In this document: in pieces, positions 36,285-47,137 of the stretch
Numbering within the stretch: the stretch's first letter is position 1
Layout of the letters: each line of letters starts with the position of its first letter
NCBI GenBank assembly: GCA_019925095.2
Contig: CM034411.1
Span: forward strand, 2,949,001-3,013,000
From: Dendrolimus kikuchii
Lineage: Eukaryota; Arthropoda; Insecta; Lepidoptera; Lasiocampidae
DNA length: 64,000 nt
Reading direction: 5' to 3'
Notes under the pieces: model-generated
What the model was told of the DNA's origin: nothing
Database searches by the model: none
The model's input: only the letters and a program-made list of their open reading frames with translations
Made by a program: the position numbers and the translations under genes

Positions 36285-36505
36285 CTCCGTGCAGGGAACA
36301 CAAATTCCTACCACCCCTGGTCGAGTGTGCCGCCATAACAACTTTGAGTTGTGTTCCGGCATCAGTGGCCAGGTTCCGGTTTCTCTTACAAGACCGGCAG
36401 CACATTGCCAGCACCTCTGGTATTGCTAATGTCCATAGGCGACGGTAACCACTTTCCATCACAATTGAGCCGTGGGCCCGTCTGCTGTCCCTCAGCAATA
36501 AAACA
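36285..36505 (+). mobile_element. SINE-like retroposon family A, internally deleted
   Basis: It starts TCCGTGCAGGGAAC, lacks about 85 bases of the 5' half, and continues CCACCCCTGGTCGAG to CAGCAATAAAAC. It is clearly older than most copies. Confidence 0.7.
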
Positions 36506-37154
36506 TTTTTTTTTTTTACTTGCCAATTTTGCAAATTAACTAAGTACTTAAATAATGTAAACCAAGCCAATTAATTTGCACGACGTGTGTGAACAACTTA
36601 AAATTTAAAATAAAACTAACAAATGAGTATTTCTACGATTATTGAAACAGCTTCGGACAGAAGAAACAACGCAGTATATAACTAACATTAATAATAACAT
36701 ATAGCTGCACTTTATTATATCAAAGTATTATTAGTTTGAAGCTGAATGAAACTTTAAAATAAGTATCCTCGAAGTAACAACAAGTACCTATAAATGAGGA
36801 CCCAAGGCGTAGAGTGGCCTAACCATATTGCTTAACGACACTTAATGATATAACAGAATGGATCAGTGGCCAAATTAAAGAATTAAAATTGGTGTATAGA
36901 AAGCAATCTAGTATCCCAAACAACTGCTGTAGTTAGTACACAGTACTGCGTTGCAGTTGGAGACGGAATAGAAGGGCCTAGGACGGCCAAAGTAATTTTT
37001 AGAACATATGCATAGAAACATTGTCATCAAAAGCTACGGCCACAGCTAAATACGAAGTAAGAAAGTGAGAGGGTATTCTAACTTAAACACATAACTTTAC
37101 TTAACCGACGAATCCTCTTTCTACAAGCGTGCAGCAAGTATACAGTCCACTCTC

Positions 37155-37200
37155 CAAAAATAGTAAGACTCATGCCCAGCAGTGGAACGTTCCTGGACTG
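37155..37200 (+). repeat. SINE-tail fragment
   Basis: It contains CATGCCCAGCAGTGGAACG, the type of 3' end seen in family B at 9390-9410 and 27150-27165. Confidence 0.35.
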
Positions 37201-37566
37201 AAAATTAGGCCACTATACACACATTTAATAATAATTTATTCATAAAATAAAAACTAAACTAAACAAGACCACTTATAAATTCTTGCATACAAACAAGAAT
37301 ACACAAGTGATCAAAAAAAGAACTTACATCTGAAATTTTACACAGAGTAAAACTTTTTCATTGGTTACAAATACAAAAGAAAATTGTGATAAAATATTAT
37401 GATAGGTTTCATTATACTACTTGCAATACACGAAGGCAAGCAGGCTTACTTGCGATGAACAACACTGTTTACCTTAAATGAATCTAGGATATCTTTTATT
37501 ATGCCAGAAGTAACATGACCGTAGAAGCCAGAAGTACAGGCCGTTGTCATTATTCGATACATTATA

Positions 37567-37820
37567 TAGGACGGGTCGAGACGGTAGGCAACTGCCTACA
37601 GCGACAAAACTTAGGGCCGGCAAAAATGTCTGCAAAACTACTAAAGCCCGAAAAATAAGAAAAGTAAAATTTGTTTTTCACGTTAATAAAATGTGTATTA
37701 ATATTATGTCTTAACTCAAGTATATATAATTTTTCTGGTTAAGGAAGTTTTCTTAAGCTTCGGTGGGAGCAGAAATTTTCAAGTTTACCTACGCCGGCAA
37801 AGAAGCTAAGGCCGGCCCTG
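37567..37820 (+). mobile_element. hAT-type MITE
   Basis: It shares both ends (GGTCGAGACGGTAGGCAACT at the left, AAGGCCGGCCCTG at the right) and the AT-rich 3' part with the element at 29509-30261. It has lost the transposase remnant. Confidence 0.7.
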
Positions 37821-37916
37821 TATAAATAGATAGATAGCAGTTTATTGCTCATATTCCAAAACTTCTTGGAAAAACAACAGGCGGCCTTATCGTTAAAAGC
37901 GATCTCTTCCAAGCAA

Positions 37917-38096
37917 ACTTTTTTTTTTTTACAAAGGGGAAATCCATTTGCGGACCCCCCGCCGGGGAGACTTCGGCGGGGGAGTGTGGGACTCGCCGGC
38001 TAGAGAAGCCGGAATACCCACTAAAACCCCTTGGTGCCACCTGACGCCATGAGCCGGGGTCACGGGATATGCGTGAGCTTTTCTTCCGCGACCCCC
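37917..38096 (-). mobile_element. Retroposon tail, family D
   Basis: The T-run at the left is a poly(A) tail on the - strand. The body contains the inverse of GGGGTTTTAGTGGGTATTCC. It is flanked by the 10-bp duplication TTCCAAGCAA (37907-37916 and 38097-38106). It is related by that motif to 47306-47603, 56401-56687 and 59695-59984. Probably a 5'-truncated LINE or a SINE. Confidence 0.75.
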
Positions 38097-38106
38097 TTCC
38101 AAGCAA

Positions 38107-39361
38107 CCTAGCATAAATATAACATTATAGTACTTGGTTCGAATGTTTACATCCCAGAGACATAATTTTATTCCTAACCTCTCAGATGGACAAAAGTGGT
38201 AGACCGAGCCCAGAGTTCTCAGAGTAAATCCTGTTTAAGGAAGCCGATTTTGGAATAGAAAGTAGTAGGAACTTAATATTAATTTATCAAATTACTGCGG
38301 ATAAAGGGGCAGTTTTGAATACATACATTACTATTAACCACACAGGCATAAACCAGGTGTATAGTTACATAAGTTTACGCACACTAGTTTATAAAAATGC
38401 TGCAAGTCATTTGACGCGTATGTTTACGTATCCTCTAACTATACTTTCAGTCAAAAAAAATGTTTCGGGAAAATATATTGGGAATTTTTTTTTGGGTAAA
38501 TCCCAATTTGGAGACGTGTATAAAAAACGTATCTATGTGTGCGTGAGACCAAAACCGGGTATGATATAGTACGACACGCACACTTTCGCAATGTGTATCC
38601 ACACGCTCAACCATGAGTAGAGCCCACCCGCCTTCGTGGATTGCATGCACTGTACTTAAACAACTTTATCAAATTAAATAATAAACAAAAGACGATTTAC
38701 AAAAACAGAAACAATTAAAAAAATCGGAAGACAGAATTTAGAAGTCTTCATTCGCTCTCATAGTTATTCTTAATTGAATATTAATTAATACGCTGTACGA
38801 TTTGTATACATAACCAGCGTCATGCATTCATTAATATACAATTATACATGTCTCACCCCCCTGCTCCACTTAGGTTAATGTTAGTGTCCAAATGCGACTA
38901 AGATTCCGTTCGAGCTAGCGCAGAGTCGAAGCGCATCGAACTTCACTATCATAGCGAAGTTGCACGCATTCGCACGCTTTTACGTTTAGAAGTGATGGAC
39001 ATCAGTTCTCAGTTACCGAGTATGATGAAACTCGCGCGTTGGTTCGCGTAGTAGACGCTTGGGTTCGCGCGAACGCGCGCGTACCAATCAGCGTTGACCG
39101 CTCGCATATCTAAACATTTTTTTTAATAAGAGTGCGTACTATCGCCCTTCCAGTTCCCAACTTTTATACTAGTTTAAAACATCAGTTTAGTTCGCCAAAA
39201 ATATTTTTTTAAATAAATTCACGCCTTTTATAGAGTAGAGTAGAGGCAGAGATGTCTAAAAATTTATTTACCAACATATTCATCAGTATAAACATATAAA
39301 TGTCACACAGAAATATATTTTTTATCAATTCTTTCTTTATTTTCTTTTTATATAATAAATA
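38107..39361. other. Spacer with a CpG-rich palindromic patch
   Basis: From about 38900 to 39110 the sequence is unusually rich in CG for this spacer. It includes the 12-base palindrome GTTCGCGCGAAC (39063-39074) followed by GCGCGCG. No gene start is seen nearby. Confidence 0.4.
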
Positions 39362-39560
39362 AATCAGCATACAAACGTATTGTATGTTCCCAAACTAAGC
39401 AAGTAACTCTCGTGTTATCATTTGTACACAAGAAACTCTAATCGTCGATAATAGACACCCAGACCAGAGTAAATCACGGGAAATCTCCTTACAAAATTTA
39501 TCCTGCCGGGCATCGAACTCAAGATTTATGCGCCCTAGTGAACTATAACAATGATCTATG
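39362..39560 (-). mobile_element. tRNA-derived SINE, family C, decayed
   Basis: It shares CCCAAACTAAGCAAGTAACT, ACACCCAGACCA and an inverse B-box region (CATCGAACTCAAG) with 51461-51682. Confidence 0.6.
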
Positions 39561-40149
39561 GCTCCATCTAAAACTTTGAACTTATCAAAGCTAAGTTTTT
39601 TACAAAGCGTACATTCCTAATATGCTTCTTTCATAGTCAAGAAAATCCATATGCAAGAATGTTTGTTTGTTTGTTCATTCCTTCTTGACGGACTTCAGAA
39701 TGAACGAACTATTACTATGTTTGGTACTTGTGTACATCTTCGAGATGTGGGATGAACATAAAACACTTTTTATACGAAAATATTGTATAAATTCCGCGAT
39801 ATACGCATTTTTAATCTATGCAAGTGATTACAAATTTTAATAAAATAAAAAATTAAAGTGCAAAATCAAACAAATTCACAAATTAATTGCTTTTAAAATC
39901 ATTTAAAACATTTTAAAAATATATTAAAACATTTCCAAAGAACAAATGTGAAAACAGACAAGACTGTATACCGACGTGTAACATCCAGACTGGACCGAAT
40001 ACTAACAAAAATCATTTGTTCAATTAAAGTAAGAGAACGGCATTCATCCACAGCAGACTAATACAAAACTTAACCCATCTCATTTTAAACAATATATTCA
40101 AAAAATAAACTAGTTCAACTTGGTATGAAAGATGGGGAAAATTATTCAA

Positions 40150-40275
40150 TAATAACAATATTTACACATACATACATATTATCACACCTGTTTCTCATGT
40201 GGGTAGGCAGAGACAACGGATCTCCACTCTACATTTATTAATCTCTAACTAAACGACTATTTCAGGTGCTAGAAG
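40150..40275 (+). repeat. Interspersed repeat family L, copy 2
   Basis: It is the partner of 23935-24060, with CACACCTGTTTCTCATGTGG, ACGGATCTCC and CAGGTGCT blocks in the same order. Confidence 0.5.
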
Positions 40276-40603
40276 TTAGAGGATGCCGGGACAAATTTTT
40301 AAAAGCAATTAAATATTAAATGACATTTTATTCCAACGAATCAAACCTATCAAAATCAAAAAACGCTTGTGTATACAGTCTCTCTTATATAAATGTAATT
40401 GAAGTAATCGTTTGCTCCCTTTCAGGAATTTTTATATAATGTACCTGCTTTACGAGACCAAAAATTCTATTATATATTATAGATCTAAACACAAGTGAAA
40501 CCGCGGGTAAAGGTAAACTAACGAGGATGATAAATAAACGAGATGACTTCGTGCAACAACATTCAAAACCTGTAAGTCTACAAAGTCATTTTACGAATTC
40601 TTC

Positions 40604-40740
40604 ACATGAGTGAGGTCACATGAGTGAGGTCACATGAGTGAGGTCACATGAGTGAGGTCACTTGAGTGAGGTCACATGAGTGAGACCACTTGAGTGAGGG
40701 AACTTGAGTAAGGTCGCTTGAGTGAGATCACTTAAATGAG
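40604..40740 (+). repeat. 14-bp minisatellite
   Basis: About ten tandem units of TCACATGAGTGAGG are present. The first four are identical and the later ones increasingly diverged (TCACTTGAGTGAGG, then GGAACTTGAGTAAGG-like). The gradient suggests recent expansion from the left side. Confidence 0.85.
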
Positions 40741-41450
40741 CTACGAATTAGTGAAATTTCTTTGCAGGTTTGTCAAATCTTATATAAATTCAATTATTAT
40801 ATAATATATTTTTTATAATAAACGACTAAAGCTATAAACAGTCTAAAAGCTTATAGCGACTTATTTCGCATAATTGTATATCGCATATGAACATACACTT
40901 GGTACAAATATTATTTAATATAATGTATTTTGGATTCCTCATTGAAAAGTCAGTCGCGATACGGTACAAATGTGCTTGTGTCACAATTTGAGTACTGTCC
41001 TTTACTAACTGCGCTCAAATTTCTATTTGAGAACATTTTTATACACAGTATACTTGAAGAACAGTTTGATAGAAGTTATTCTGACATAACCTTTTGAGAA
41101 CTGTTGGATACAGTTTCTGCAAATAATATTTGATAGCAATTAGTTACAAAGTGTACTAATGTACTTTTATCACCATGTAAGAGTGTTTGATAAACTTTGC
41201 CCAGAGAACAGTTTGATATAAGGCATTCTTTTAAAATCACTTTTTGAAAACAATTAAATAATACAAATAATTATTATTTACAAATTATTAACAGTTTCAT
41301 CTATTAACAATTGCAAATTATAGAAAGTGCTTCAGGAATATTTCGCAGGCCGCGGGTCTATGAATGCGCCCGTCGATAGTGGCTTTAATTACGACGTTAA
41401 CAATAGTGTATTGATCAGCCTCATATAAAGATATAAACGAAAATTTCAAC

Positions 41451-41690
41451 TATAAGTATGCGCAAACCTTAAATGCGCCTCGAAGGAAGTTAGCTCGTAG
41501 TATTAACGTCTATGACACCTGTCTGTGTATAGTACGAAAGAGAAAGCATGCGAATCTGTATCATGAACGAGTGAGAGCGTAATACTCGCTATTATTTCTG
41601 TATATAACACACATCTTGAAACATATTATGGTTCTGAGCTATGATGTGTACTTACTTCAGGAACGCAAAAAAGTTTTGCGCGTACTATAT
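41451..41690. repeat. MITE family J, copy 2
   Basis: The ends are AAGTATGCGCAAACCTTAAA at the left and AGTTTTGCGCGTACTATA at the right, inverse of each other. CTCGAAGGAAGTTAG lies inside the left end. Confidence 0.65.
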
Positions 41691-41926
41691 TAATTTAGGG
41701 TTATCGGATTATTATTTATATTCTGAGTTAGACTAATTGAACCAATTAAGATTAATTAAGGCGGCTATATCATAGGTTTAAAACGACCTATCCCACAAAG
41801 CCGTTAAGCGCTTAAAGCTCAATTCATTCTGCTCATATAAGAATATCTCTATCGACGCACAAAATACACAGAAGTTCTACATTTGCTCACTTTTAAACTA
41901 CACTAAGTTAAAGTAAGAAACCAATG

Positions 41927-41973
41927 TCAAATTAAAAAGACCCTTAAAATATTAAAGGGTCTTTTTAATTTGA
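41927..41973. repeat. Perfect 19-bp hairpin
   Basis: The left arm (41927-41945, starting TCAAATTAAAAAGACCC) and the right arm (41955-41973) pair perfectly over 19 bases around a 9-base loop (AAAATATTA). A T-run follows the right arm. It could be the remnant of a tiny foldback element or a small-RNA hairpin; the arms are shorter than is usual for a miRNA precursor. Confidence 0.8.
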
Positions 41974-42220
41974 TTTTTTTCTATATGATTATATATAACT
42001 CGAAACCCAGACCTTGGTCCTAGTTTGAAACCAACTTGTTTTAAATTCCATAGCCGTATTTTAAACTAACACATTTTGACTGTTTTAACCATCTATTTAC
42101 ACTGTCCCTATTTTTGTTAAAAATGTAAAATACCAAAGGCTAATAAAGATTTATTATTATTGTTATATCCACCTTTTAATCATATTATAAGTACATTATT
42201 TTGCGTAATCACGTGCACTA

Positions 42221-42438
42221 CAGTACGCGCGAAACTTAAATGCGCTTCGAGTGAAGTTAGTTCCGTGTGACTGCGCAGATCAAGTAGAATGCGAAAGAGA
42301 TGGCGTGCGAGTCCAGATAACGGGCGACCGACAGCGCAACACTTCCCCCTCAGCTCTGACTGTGAGCCTTATAATTATATTCTGCGCAATGACGCGCACG
42401 AACTTTAAGAATGCATTAAAGTTTTGTTCGTACTGTAC
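42221..42438. repeat. MITE family J, copy 3
   Basis: Left CAGTACGCGCGAAACTTAAA and right AAGTTTTGTTCGTACTGTAC are inverted ends. GCTTCGAGTGAAGTTAG follows the left end. It is rich in CG dinucleotides. Confidence 0.7.
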
Positions 42439-43072
42439 GAAGTAAATGAAACGGCAAGAGTTAAAATGAAACATGAAAGTAAATACGAGCTTAAATGCGT
42501 TAATAGTTTTAATTTGTGTATTTACACTCATGAACATTCGCCATCAGAGCAAAGGCACTTTGATTAAGAGACAAACATTCCGTATATATGTAAGTGTTAT
42601 CGCTTTATTAGACGAAGAAATTATACACCTGTTTAATTATAAAATAAAAATTGACTACCATTATACACAAAATAACATTTAACAGTTGTTACTAGAATCC
42701 AAAATTTAGTTCCGAAGGAAACTTCTGTGTATTTTATGATCTAATACAAGTTTCGATTCATATCAAGCATTTAACTAATAGACCATCTATATCATCTTGT
42801 TTAGCTAAAATTCAAATAACCTTAGTCTCTTTATTGAAATAGCGGAGTAAAAAATTAATTTCTGTATTTTAATATCTAAAAAGTTACATTTAAGGCCAAT
42901 GTTTAATTTCGACCAAGGTTTTCATTTAAAAAAATTAGTTTCAAAATATTTTTTTCAATAAAAAGACACTTCTAGATTGTTTAAATATCAGGAAAAACTT
43001 GAAGACGTATATGTGAATTTCAATTGTCAAAATTTATTTAAAACCCACCACATATTCGAAAAAAACACACAT

Positions 43073-43078
43073 TTTATT
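43073..43078 (-). promoter_or_regulatory. Candidate polyadenylation signal of MAST
   Basis: AATAAA on the - strand lies 36-41 bases after the MAST stop codon. A second one is at 43033-43038. Using either would give a very short 3' UTR. Confidence 0.45.
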
Positions 43079-43113
43079 GTATTGTTACATCAATATACTA
43101 TTTAAAAATACTT

Positions 43114-43263
43114 TCACTTCTCACCCGACGAGGAAGAAGACGCCCTGCCTCTTCCCTTCTTCTTCTTGTCTTCTTGCGTGTCTTGCTTCTCTGTTTGTCT
43201 GTCTGTTCCCGTTGTCAGTTCGCTTTTCGGCGGTTGCTGCGATTGCGGCGTTATGCTACCGCT
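43114..43263 (-). CDS. MAST: MAST-family kinase, terminal exon with stop
   Basis: The acceptor is TTTTTTAG on the - strand, phase 0, and the stop TGA is at 43116-43114. It encodes 49 residues: SGSITPQSQQPPKSEL, a TDRQTEKQDTQEDKKKKGRG stretch, then a Ser run and GEK at the C-terminus. It continues the charged, probably disordered tail. The end does not look like a PDZ-binding motif. Confidence 0.8.
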   Translation of the reverse strand, partial: SGSITPQSQQPPKSELTTGTDRQTEKQDTQEDKKKKGRGRASSSSSGEK

Positions 43264-43309
43264 CTAAAAAATCATATTTTTTTATTGTAAGAAGACAAAT
43301 ACGTAACAC

Positions 43310-43500
43310 CAGCTGACCCGGCAGACGTTCTGCTCTGAAAATATAAAAATCTAGAACCTAATTCCAGCGCCATGTACCGGATCCAATTGTGAATCTAAGT
43401 CACCCCGGGACCCACACAAACACAGAGAAAATTTCATCAAAATCGATTCAGCGGTTTATAAGTTTAGTGATATAGACACATACAGATGAATAATATAATA
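43310..43500 (+). repeat. Interspersed repeat in the MAST last intron
   Basis: It begins CAGCTGACCCGGCAGACGTT and includes ATCAAAATCGATTCAGCGG and GATATAGACACATACAGA. I know this combination from dispersed lepidopteran repeats. No second copy is in the window. Confidence 0.5.
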
Positions 43501-43859
43501 ATGTTTCACTTTGTTCGCCATATGTCACTAATATTGATTTATCTTAATTTTACTTTTTTTTAAATCTCCTCCGCCAGGCGAACTTAATTTGTTCGGTCTT
43601 ATTTTTTTTCTAGTGCTCCCTCATCGCGAGCATTCACCTGTAATTTAACATTTATGATTCGATTTCGAGCATTACGTTACAGTACTGCCTACCTAATTGA
43701 CGAGCATTCGTCTGTAACGAAATATTTATGATTCTATATTAGAAAGCAAGAAAGAAAGAAAATCATTTTTTACTATATGATCCGATTTTAAGCATTAAAT
43801 TGATTCCACGGTGTCCGACGAAACGGACGTTGTGTTACAAGTTGTATCAAAATATTACA

Positions 43860-44375
43860 GATTGTATCATTATAGATTGCGCACTGTAATGCTCGATTCT
43901 CTTCCTTCACCGATGTAATGCTCGAATGTGTAACATTACAGGTTGCGCCCTGTAATGCTCGATTCTCTTTCTTCAGCGATGTAATTCTCGAATGTGTAAC
44001 ATTACAGTTTGCGCACTGTAATGCTCGATTCTCTTCTTTCAGCGATGTAATGCTCGAATGTGTAACATTACAGTTTGCGCACTGTAATGCTCGGTTCTCT
44101 TCCTTCAGCGATGTAATGCTCGAATGTGTAACATTACAGTTTGCGCACTGTAATGCTCGATTCTCTTCCTTCAGCGATGTAATGCTCGAATGTGTAACAT
44201 TACAGTTTGCGCACTGTAATGCTCGGTTCTCTTCCTTCAGCGATGTAATGCTCGAATGTGTAATATTACAGGTTGCGCACTGTAATGCTCGAGTCTCTTC
44301 CTTCAGCGATGTAATGCTCGAATGTGTAACATTACAGTTTGCGCACTGTAATGCTCGGATCTGTAACGTTACATT
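43860..44375 (+). repeat. 66-bp minisatellite, open in one frame
   Basis: A 66-base unit is repeated at least seven times; the block GATGTAATGCTCGAATGTG recurs at 43913, 43979, 44045, 44111, 44177, 44243 and 44309, exactly 66 apart. Each unit holds TGTAATGCTCG twice and a near-palindrome GTGTAACATTACA. Because 66 is divisible by three and the unit lacks a stop, 43918-44424 is an uninterrupted 168-codon frame. It lies in the last MAST intron, antisense to the gene, and I regard the frame as a by-product of the repeat. Confidence 0.9.
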
Positions 44376-44593
44376 ACAGGCGATTGCTCGCGGCCAGGGA
44401 GTATCTTTACAATGGGCTTTATAGGTCCTTCACTTAATACAATTCTGTGTGTACTAATTTTAAGAATGCTTAATATCATATAACTAAATACATCCTTATA
44501 TCTAGTACTATATGTTTTTTCGTTTATTCTTAATAACTACTGTTCTATATGCCATTTTTATCATACATTATCGTATATATTCTAAATATTTAA

Positions 44594-44655
44594 CCACTTT
44601 CTATGAGGTGGGCCGTCTGCCTGTCTGCTGAACTCATGCAATAATATAAAAAATG
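44594..44655 (+). mobile_element. SINE-like family A, 3' end fragment
   Basis: Only the last about 60 bases remain (GTGGGCCGTCTGCCTGTCTG to GCAATAATATAAAAA). Its A-rich tail stops two or three bases from the MAST splice donor (GT at 44658-44657). Confidence 0.75.
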
Positions 44656-44658
44656 TAC

Positions 44659-44811
44659 CTTTTTCTTGGCATGCTTCTCAGCTTTCCTCGTTTTGTGGTC
44701 ATCGTCGTGACTGTCCTTGGTCCCTTTCCTGCCCATGACCCCCAACAGCTTGCTCACCATGCTCGTGTTCTTCTTCGCCTCGCTCGTGCTCGCGTCTAAG
44801 CCTTCCGGGGA
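44659..44811 (-). CDS. MAST: MAST-family kinase, exon 11 of those in the window
   Basis: The acceptor is CCTTTTCAG and the donor GTACAT, phase 0 at both ends (51 codons). It encodes SPEGLDASTSEAKKNTSMVS, then KLLGVMGRKGTK and a Lys/His/Asp-rich end. The centre is a short possible helix in an otherwise polar tail. Skipping it would keep the frame. No family domain is recognised. Confidence 0.8.
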
Positions 44812-44936
44812 CTGAAAAGGAAATAGTGTAAAATATATCAATGTTAGCACAAAATAATTGATATATCCCGTTCGCGATGCAATGACGCGTAGGGTTACCA
44901 AATTAAAAAAAAAACATATCACTTCTACAAGATGCT

Positions 44937-45240
44937 CACTACGACCACATTCACAACCGTGATTTTTCCAGTTCCACTTGCTTGCTGGCGTTACAATCGT
45001 AAACTCTAGTGGAGCGGATTATGGAGCGTTCTTGTCCCTAACGACGAAATACACAAATACCATTGGTTGATATGAAAATCGCGCTTTTTACAATGGCACT
45101 AGATAGAGAGAATTGACGCTCTGTGGTCAACGCCCACTTCGACCCAGGTTTTGACATGGGTCAATGATGACGTCATTCGTCATTCATCAGAACGGCAGAC
45201 CGAGCATTTTGGGCGTTGTGAGATACGAAATGAACGCGCC
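44937..45240 (+). repeat. MITE family G, copy 2
   Basis: It shares TGGCGTTACAATCGTAAACT, GTGGAGCGGATTATGGAGCG and the end GGGCGTTGTGAGATACGAAA with 9508-9775 and with the reverse strand of 63535-63830. It is non-coding. Confidence 0.6.
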
Positions 45241-45719
45241 CACATTGAATAATTGTGAACGCAACCCTGAGACGTCAAAATTTAAGTGACATAATATGTG
45301 TTAATTTTGTGACTTCTGTCTGTGTACACTATGTTCCGTCTTCCATACTTTTTCCACGAATAAATGCAGCACATAGCTCTCGCGTATTTTAATTATCTCG
45401 CGTATGTTATTTTAGTATTAAAATAAAGTTAACAACATATCTTTAGATATCTAAGAAACATGTCCATGTTAGTGTATCTAAAAACAAAAAAACAATCAAG
45501 CTTTATGTATAGAATAGCGCCTTGGGATACTATTTCTGCAAAAAAAATAATTAAAAACCCAAAAATGTCAATTTCTGCTAGTGCAATTAATAGGGCAGAG
45601 CAATGGAGGAGGACATGCCCTTCTGAGATTGCGGAACGCACCTCTAGCATCCGAAAATAATCCTCGTAATTATCTATATCATCGTGTACTTTAATTTCAG
45701 CCAATACATTTAAATGTTC
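45241..45719. other. MAST intron, no recognised feature
   Basis: AT-rich; open frames on both strands at 45429-45704 lack recognisable motifs. Confidence 0.4.
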
Positions 45720-46065
45720 GTAATACCGAAGTAAGAAAGAGAGTTGGTCTGAAAGAGAGTGTCGGGGTGAAGGTAAGGAAAGGAATGCTCCGGTGGTTCA
45801 GGCATGTGGAAAGAATGACTAAACAGATATACAATGCAAAAGCGGATGGATGCAGAAGTCGTGGAAGGCCACGACATACCTTCCATGATCAAATTGATCG
45901 TGTACTAGCAGAAGGTGATGTCAGGAGCCTTAAGAACAGACGAGCGTGCATGACGAGAGCTATGAATGTCAAAGAAGCAAGTGAGGTGTGTACGAATAAG
46001 CCTGAATGGCGTTCTGTCGTTCGTGCCTACCCCGCAAGGGAACTGGCGTGAAGTTATGTATGTAT
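45720..46065 (+). mobile_element. RTE-like LINE 3' end
   Basis: It encodes the LINE C-terminal tail from NTEVRKRVGLKESVGVKVRK to the stop, then a TATG tail. Compared with 62228-62587 it has lost 15 bases (the MHDER codons) between short direct repeats. No clear target duplication. Confidence 0.85.
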
Positions 46066-46289
46066 GGAAATTCAAATGTGTGTATTTTTCTCTCCGTTGT
46101 AGCCAATATTTTTTTCACAACGATGATCCACATTATAAACTGAACGTCAGGCCTTCGCTTTAGAGCAACACTCGAAAACTACTGAACGGATTTAAATGAA
46201 ACTCGACAATGAGCTAGCTTATATAACGACGCCATTGTTTAAAACATGTTCAAGTGTCATTTATATTAAGAGGTCTGAATAAAACTCAC

Positions 46290-46451
46290 TTTATTTATAT
46301 CCACAGACTCTTGCCTCTTGATACCTTCGATCTTCTTCACGGACTCACTTCTCTTCGCTTCCGCTTTCTCTTTCTTGTCTATCTTCTCTTGCTTCTTCGT
46401 TTCTTTGTCGGCTTTCTCAGACTTTTTGACCGAGCCGGTTCTCTCCATTAC
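46290..46451 (-). CDS. MAST: MAST-family kinase, exon 10 of those in the window
   Basis: The acceptor is ATTTTAG and the donor GTGAGT, phase 0 at both ends (54 codons). It encodes a highly charged stretch, SVKKSEKADKETKKQEKIDK and KEKAEAKRSESVKKIEG. Lys plus Glu make up more than half of it, suggesting a charged helix or disordered linker. It joins in frame to exons 9 and 11. Confidence 0.8.
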
Positions 46452-46562
46452 CTAAAATATGATATTGTAATGTCAAAATATAATCTATACAAATAAATGA
46501 AATTGAATTGTCTGTTTGTAATGTCAAAACAACTGCTATTTACTAAATGCATATGAAAGTAT

Positions 46563-46748
46563 ATAAAATACTAATATAAAGAAATGTCTGTCTGCTTCTT
46601 CTGGCTAATCTCTAAAAAGGCTGGACCAATTTTGATGGGATATTCATTGGCAAATAGCTGGTATTATAAGAAGTAACTTAGAGTACTTTTAAAATTGGGG
46701 TTCCACGGAAAAAAATTCCACGCGGACAAAGTCACGAGCACAGCTAGT
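46563..46748 (+). mobile_element. Short Helitron
   Basis: The left end is TACTAATATAAAG and the right end is CGAGCACAGCTAGT. The body includes AATTCCACGCGGACAAAG near the right end, as in other lepidopteran short Helitrons. It lies in antisense to MAST, between two coding exons. Confidence 0.75.
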
Positions 46749-46841
46749 ATTATAATAAAACTACGTTTTAACTTGAGAGAATACATAATATTATGTTCTA
46801 ATAAGCAAAGAGCAAAAAGATAAGAGAACAATATAATATAC

Positions 46842-47116
46842 CTTATCTTTCTTTTCCTCTTGTCTAACTTCCGGCAACTTCTCTTCTTTAATTTCTGGCT
46901 TCTTTGCAATCGGCTCTTGCTTCTTCAACTCTGGCTTCTCTTGTTTCTTCACTTCCGACTTGTCTTGCTTCTTTGTTTTCTTTATATCTTCTTCTTTTAG
47001 ACTTGAATCTGACTTTTTTCTTGCTTTCGGCTGTTCTATTTGAGGTTCTGGCGCTGGTGGGGGCTTCTTAGACTTGTCGTCCAAACCGCTCAAGTCTGTA
47101 CTAGTTCGACTGTCAT
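46842..47116 (-). CDS. MAST: MAST-family kinase, exon 9 of those in the window
   Basis: The acceptor is TATTTCCAG. The first two bases complete an Asp codon from exon 8, and the exon ends in phase 0 before GTATAT. It encodes 92 residues: DDSRTSTDLSGLDDKSKKPP, a PPAPEPQIEQPK proline-rich link, then repeated KKQ(E/D)KxExKK-type units (KKQDKSEVKKQEKPELKKQE). The repeats look like a charged, extended or single-helix tail. I know of no such segment in vertebrate MAST proteins, so it may be a lineage-specific extension. Confidence 0.85.
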
Positions 47117-47137
47117 CTGGAAATAATAAATAAGTTT

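Noticed and set aside
40604..40740. A CRISPR-like array
   Set aside because: Units are contiguous 14-mers with no spacers, in an insect genome.
43918..44424. A 168-codon repetitive protein gene
   Set aside because: The frame follows from a 66-bp tandem unit without stops; there is no promoter, splice or similarity evidence. Kept only as a repeat and a finding.
44937..45240. An enhancer conserved at three places
   Set aside because: The similarity to 9508-9775 and 63535-63830 includes inverted ends, so it is a dispersed element rather than a conserved regulatory site.
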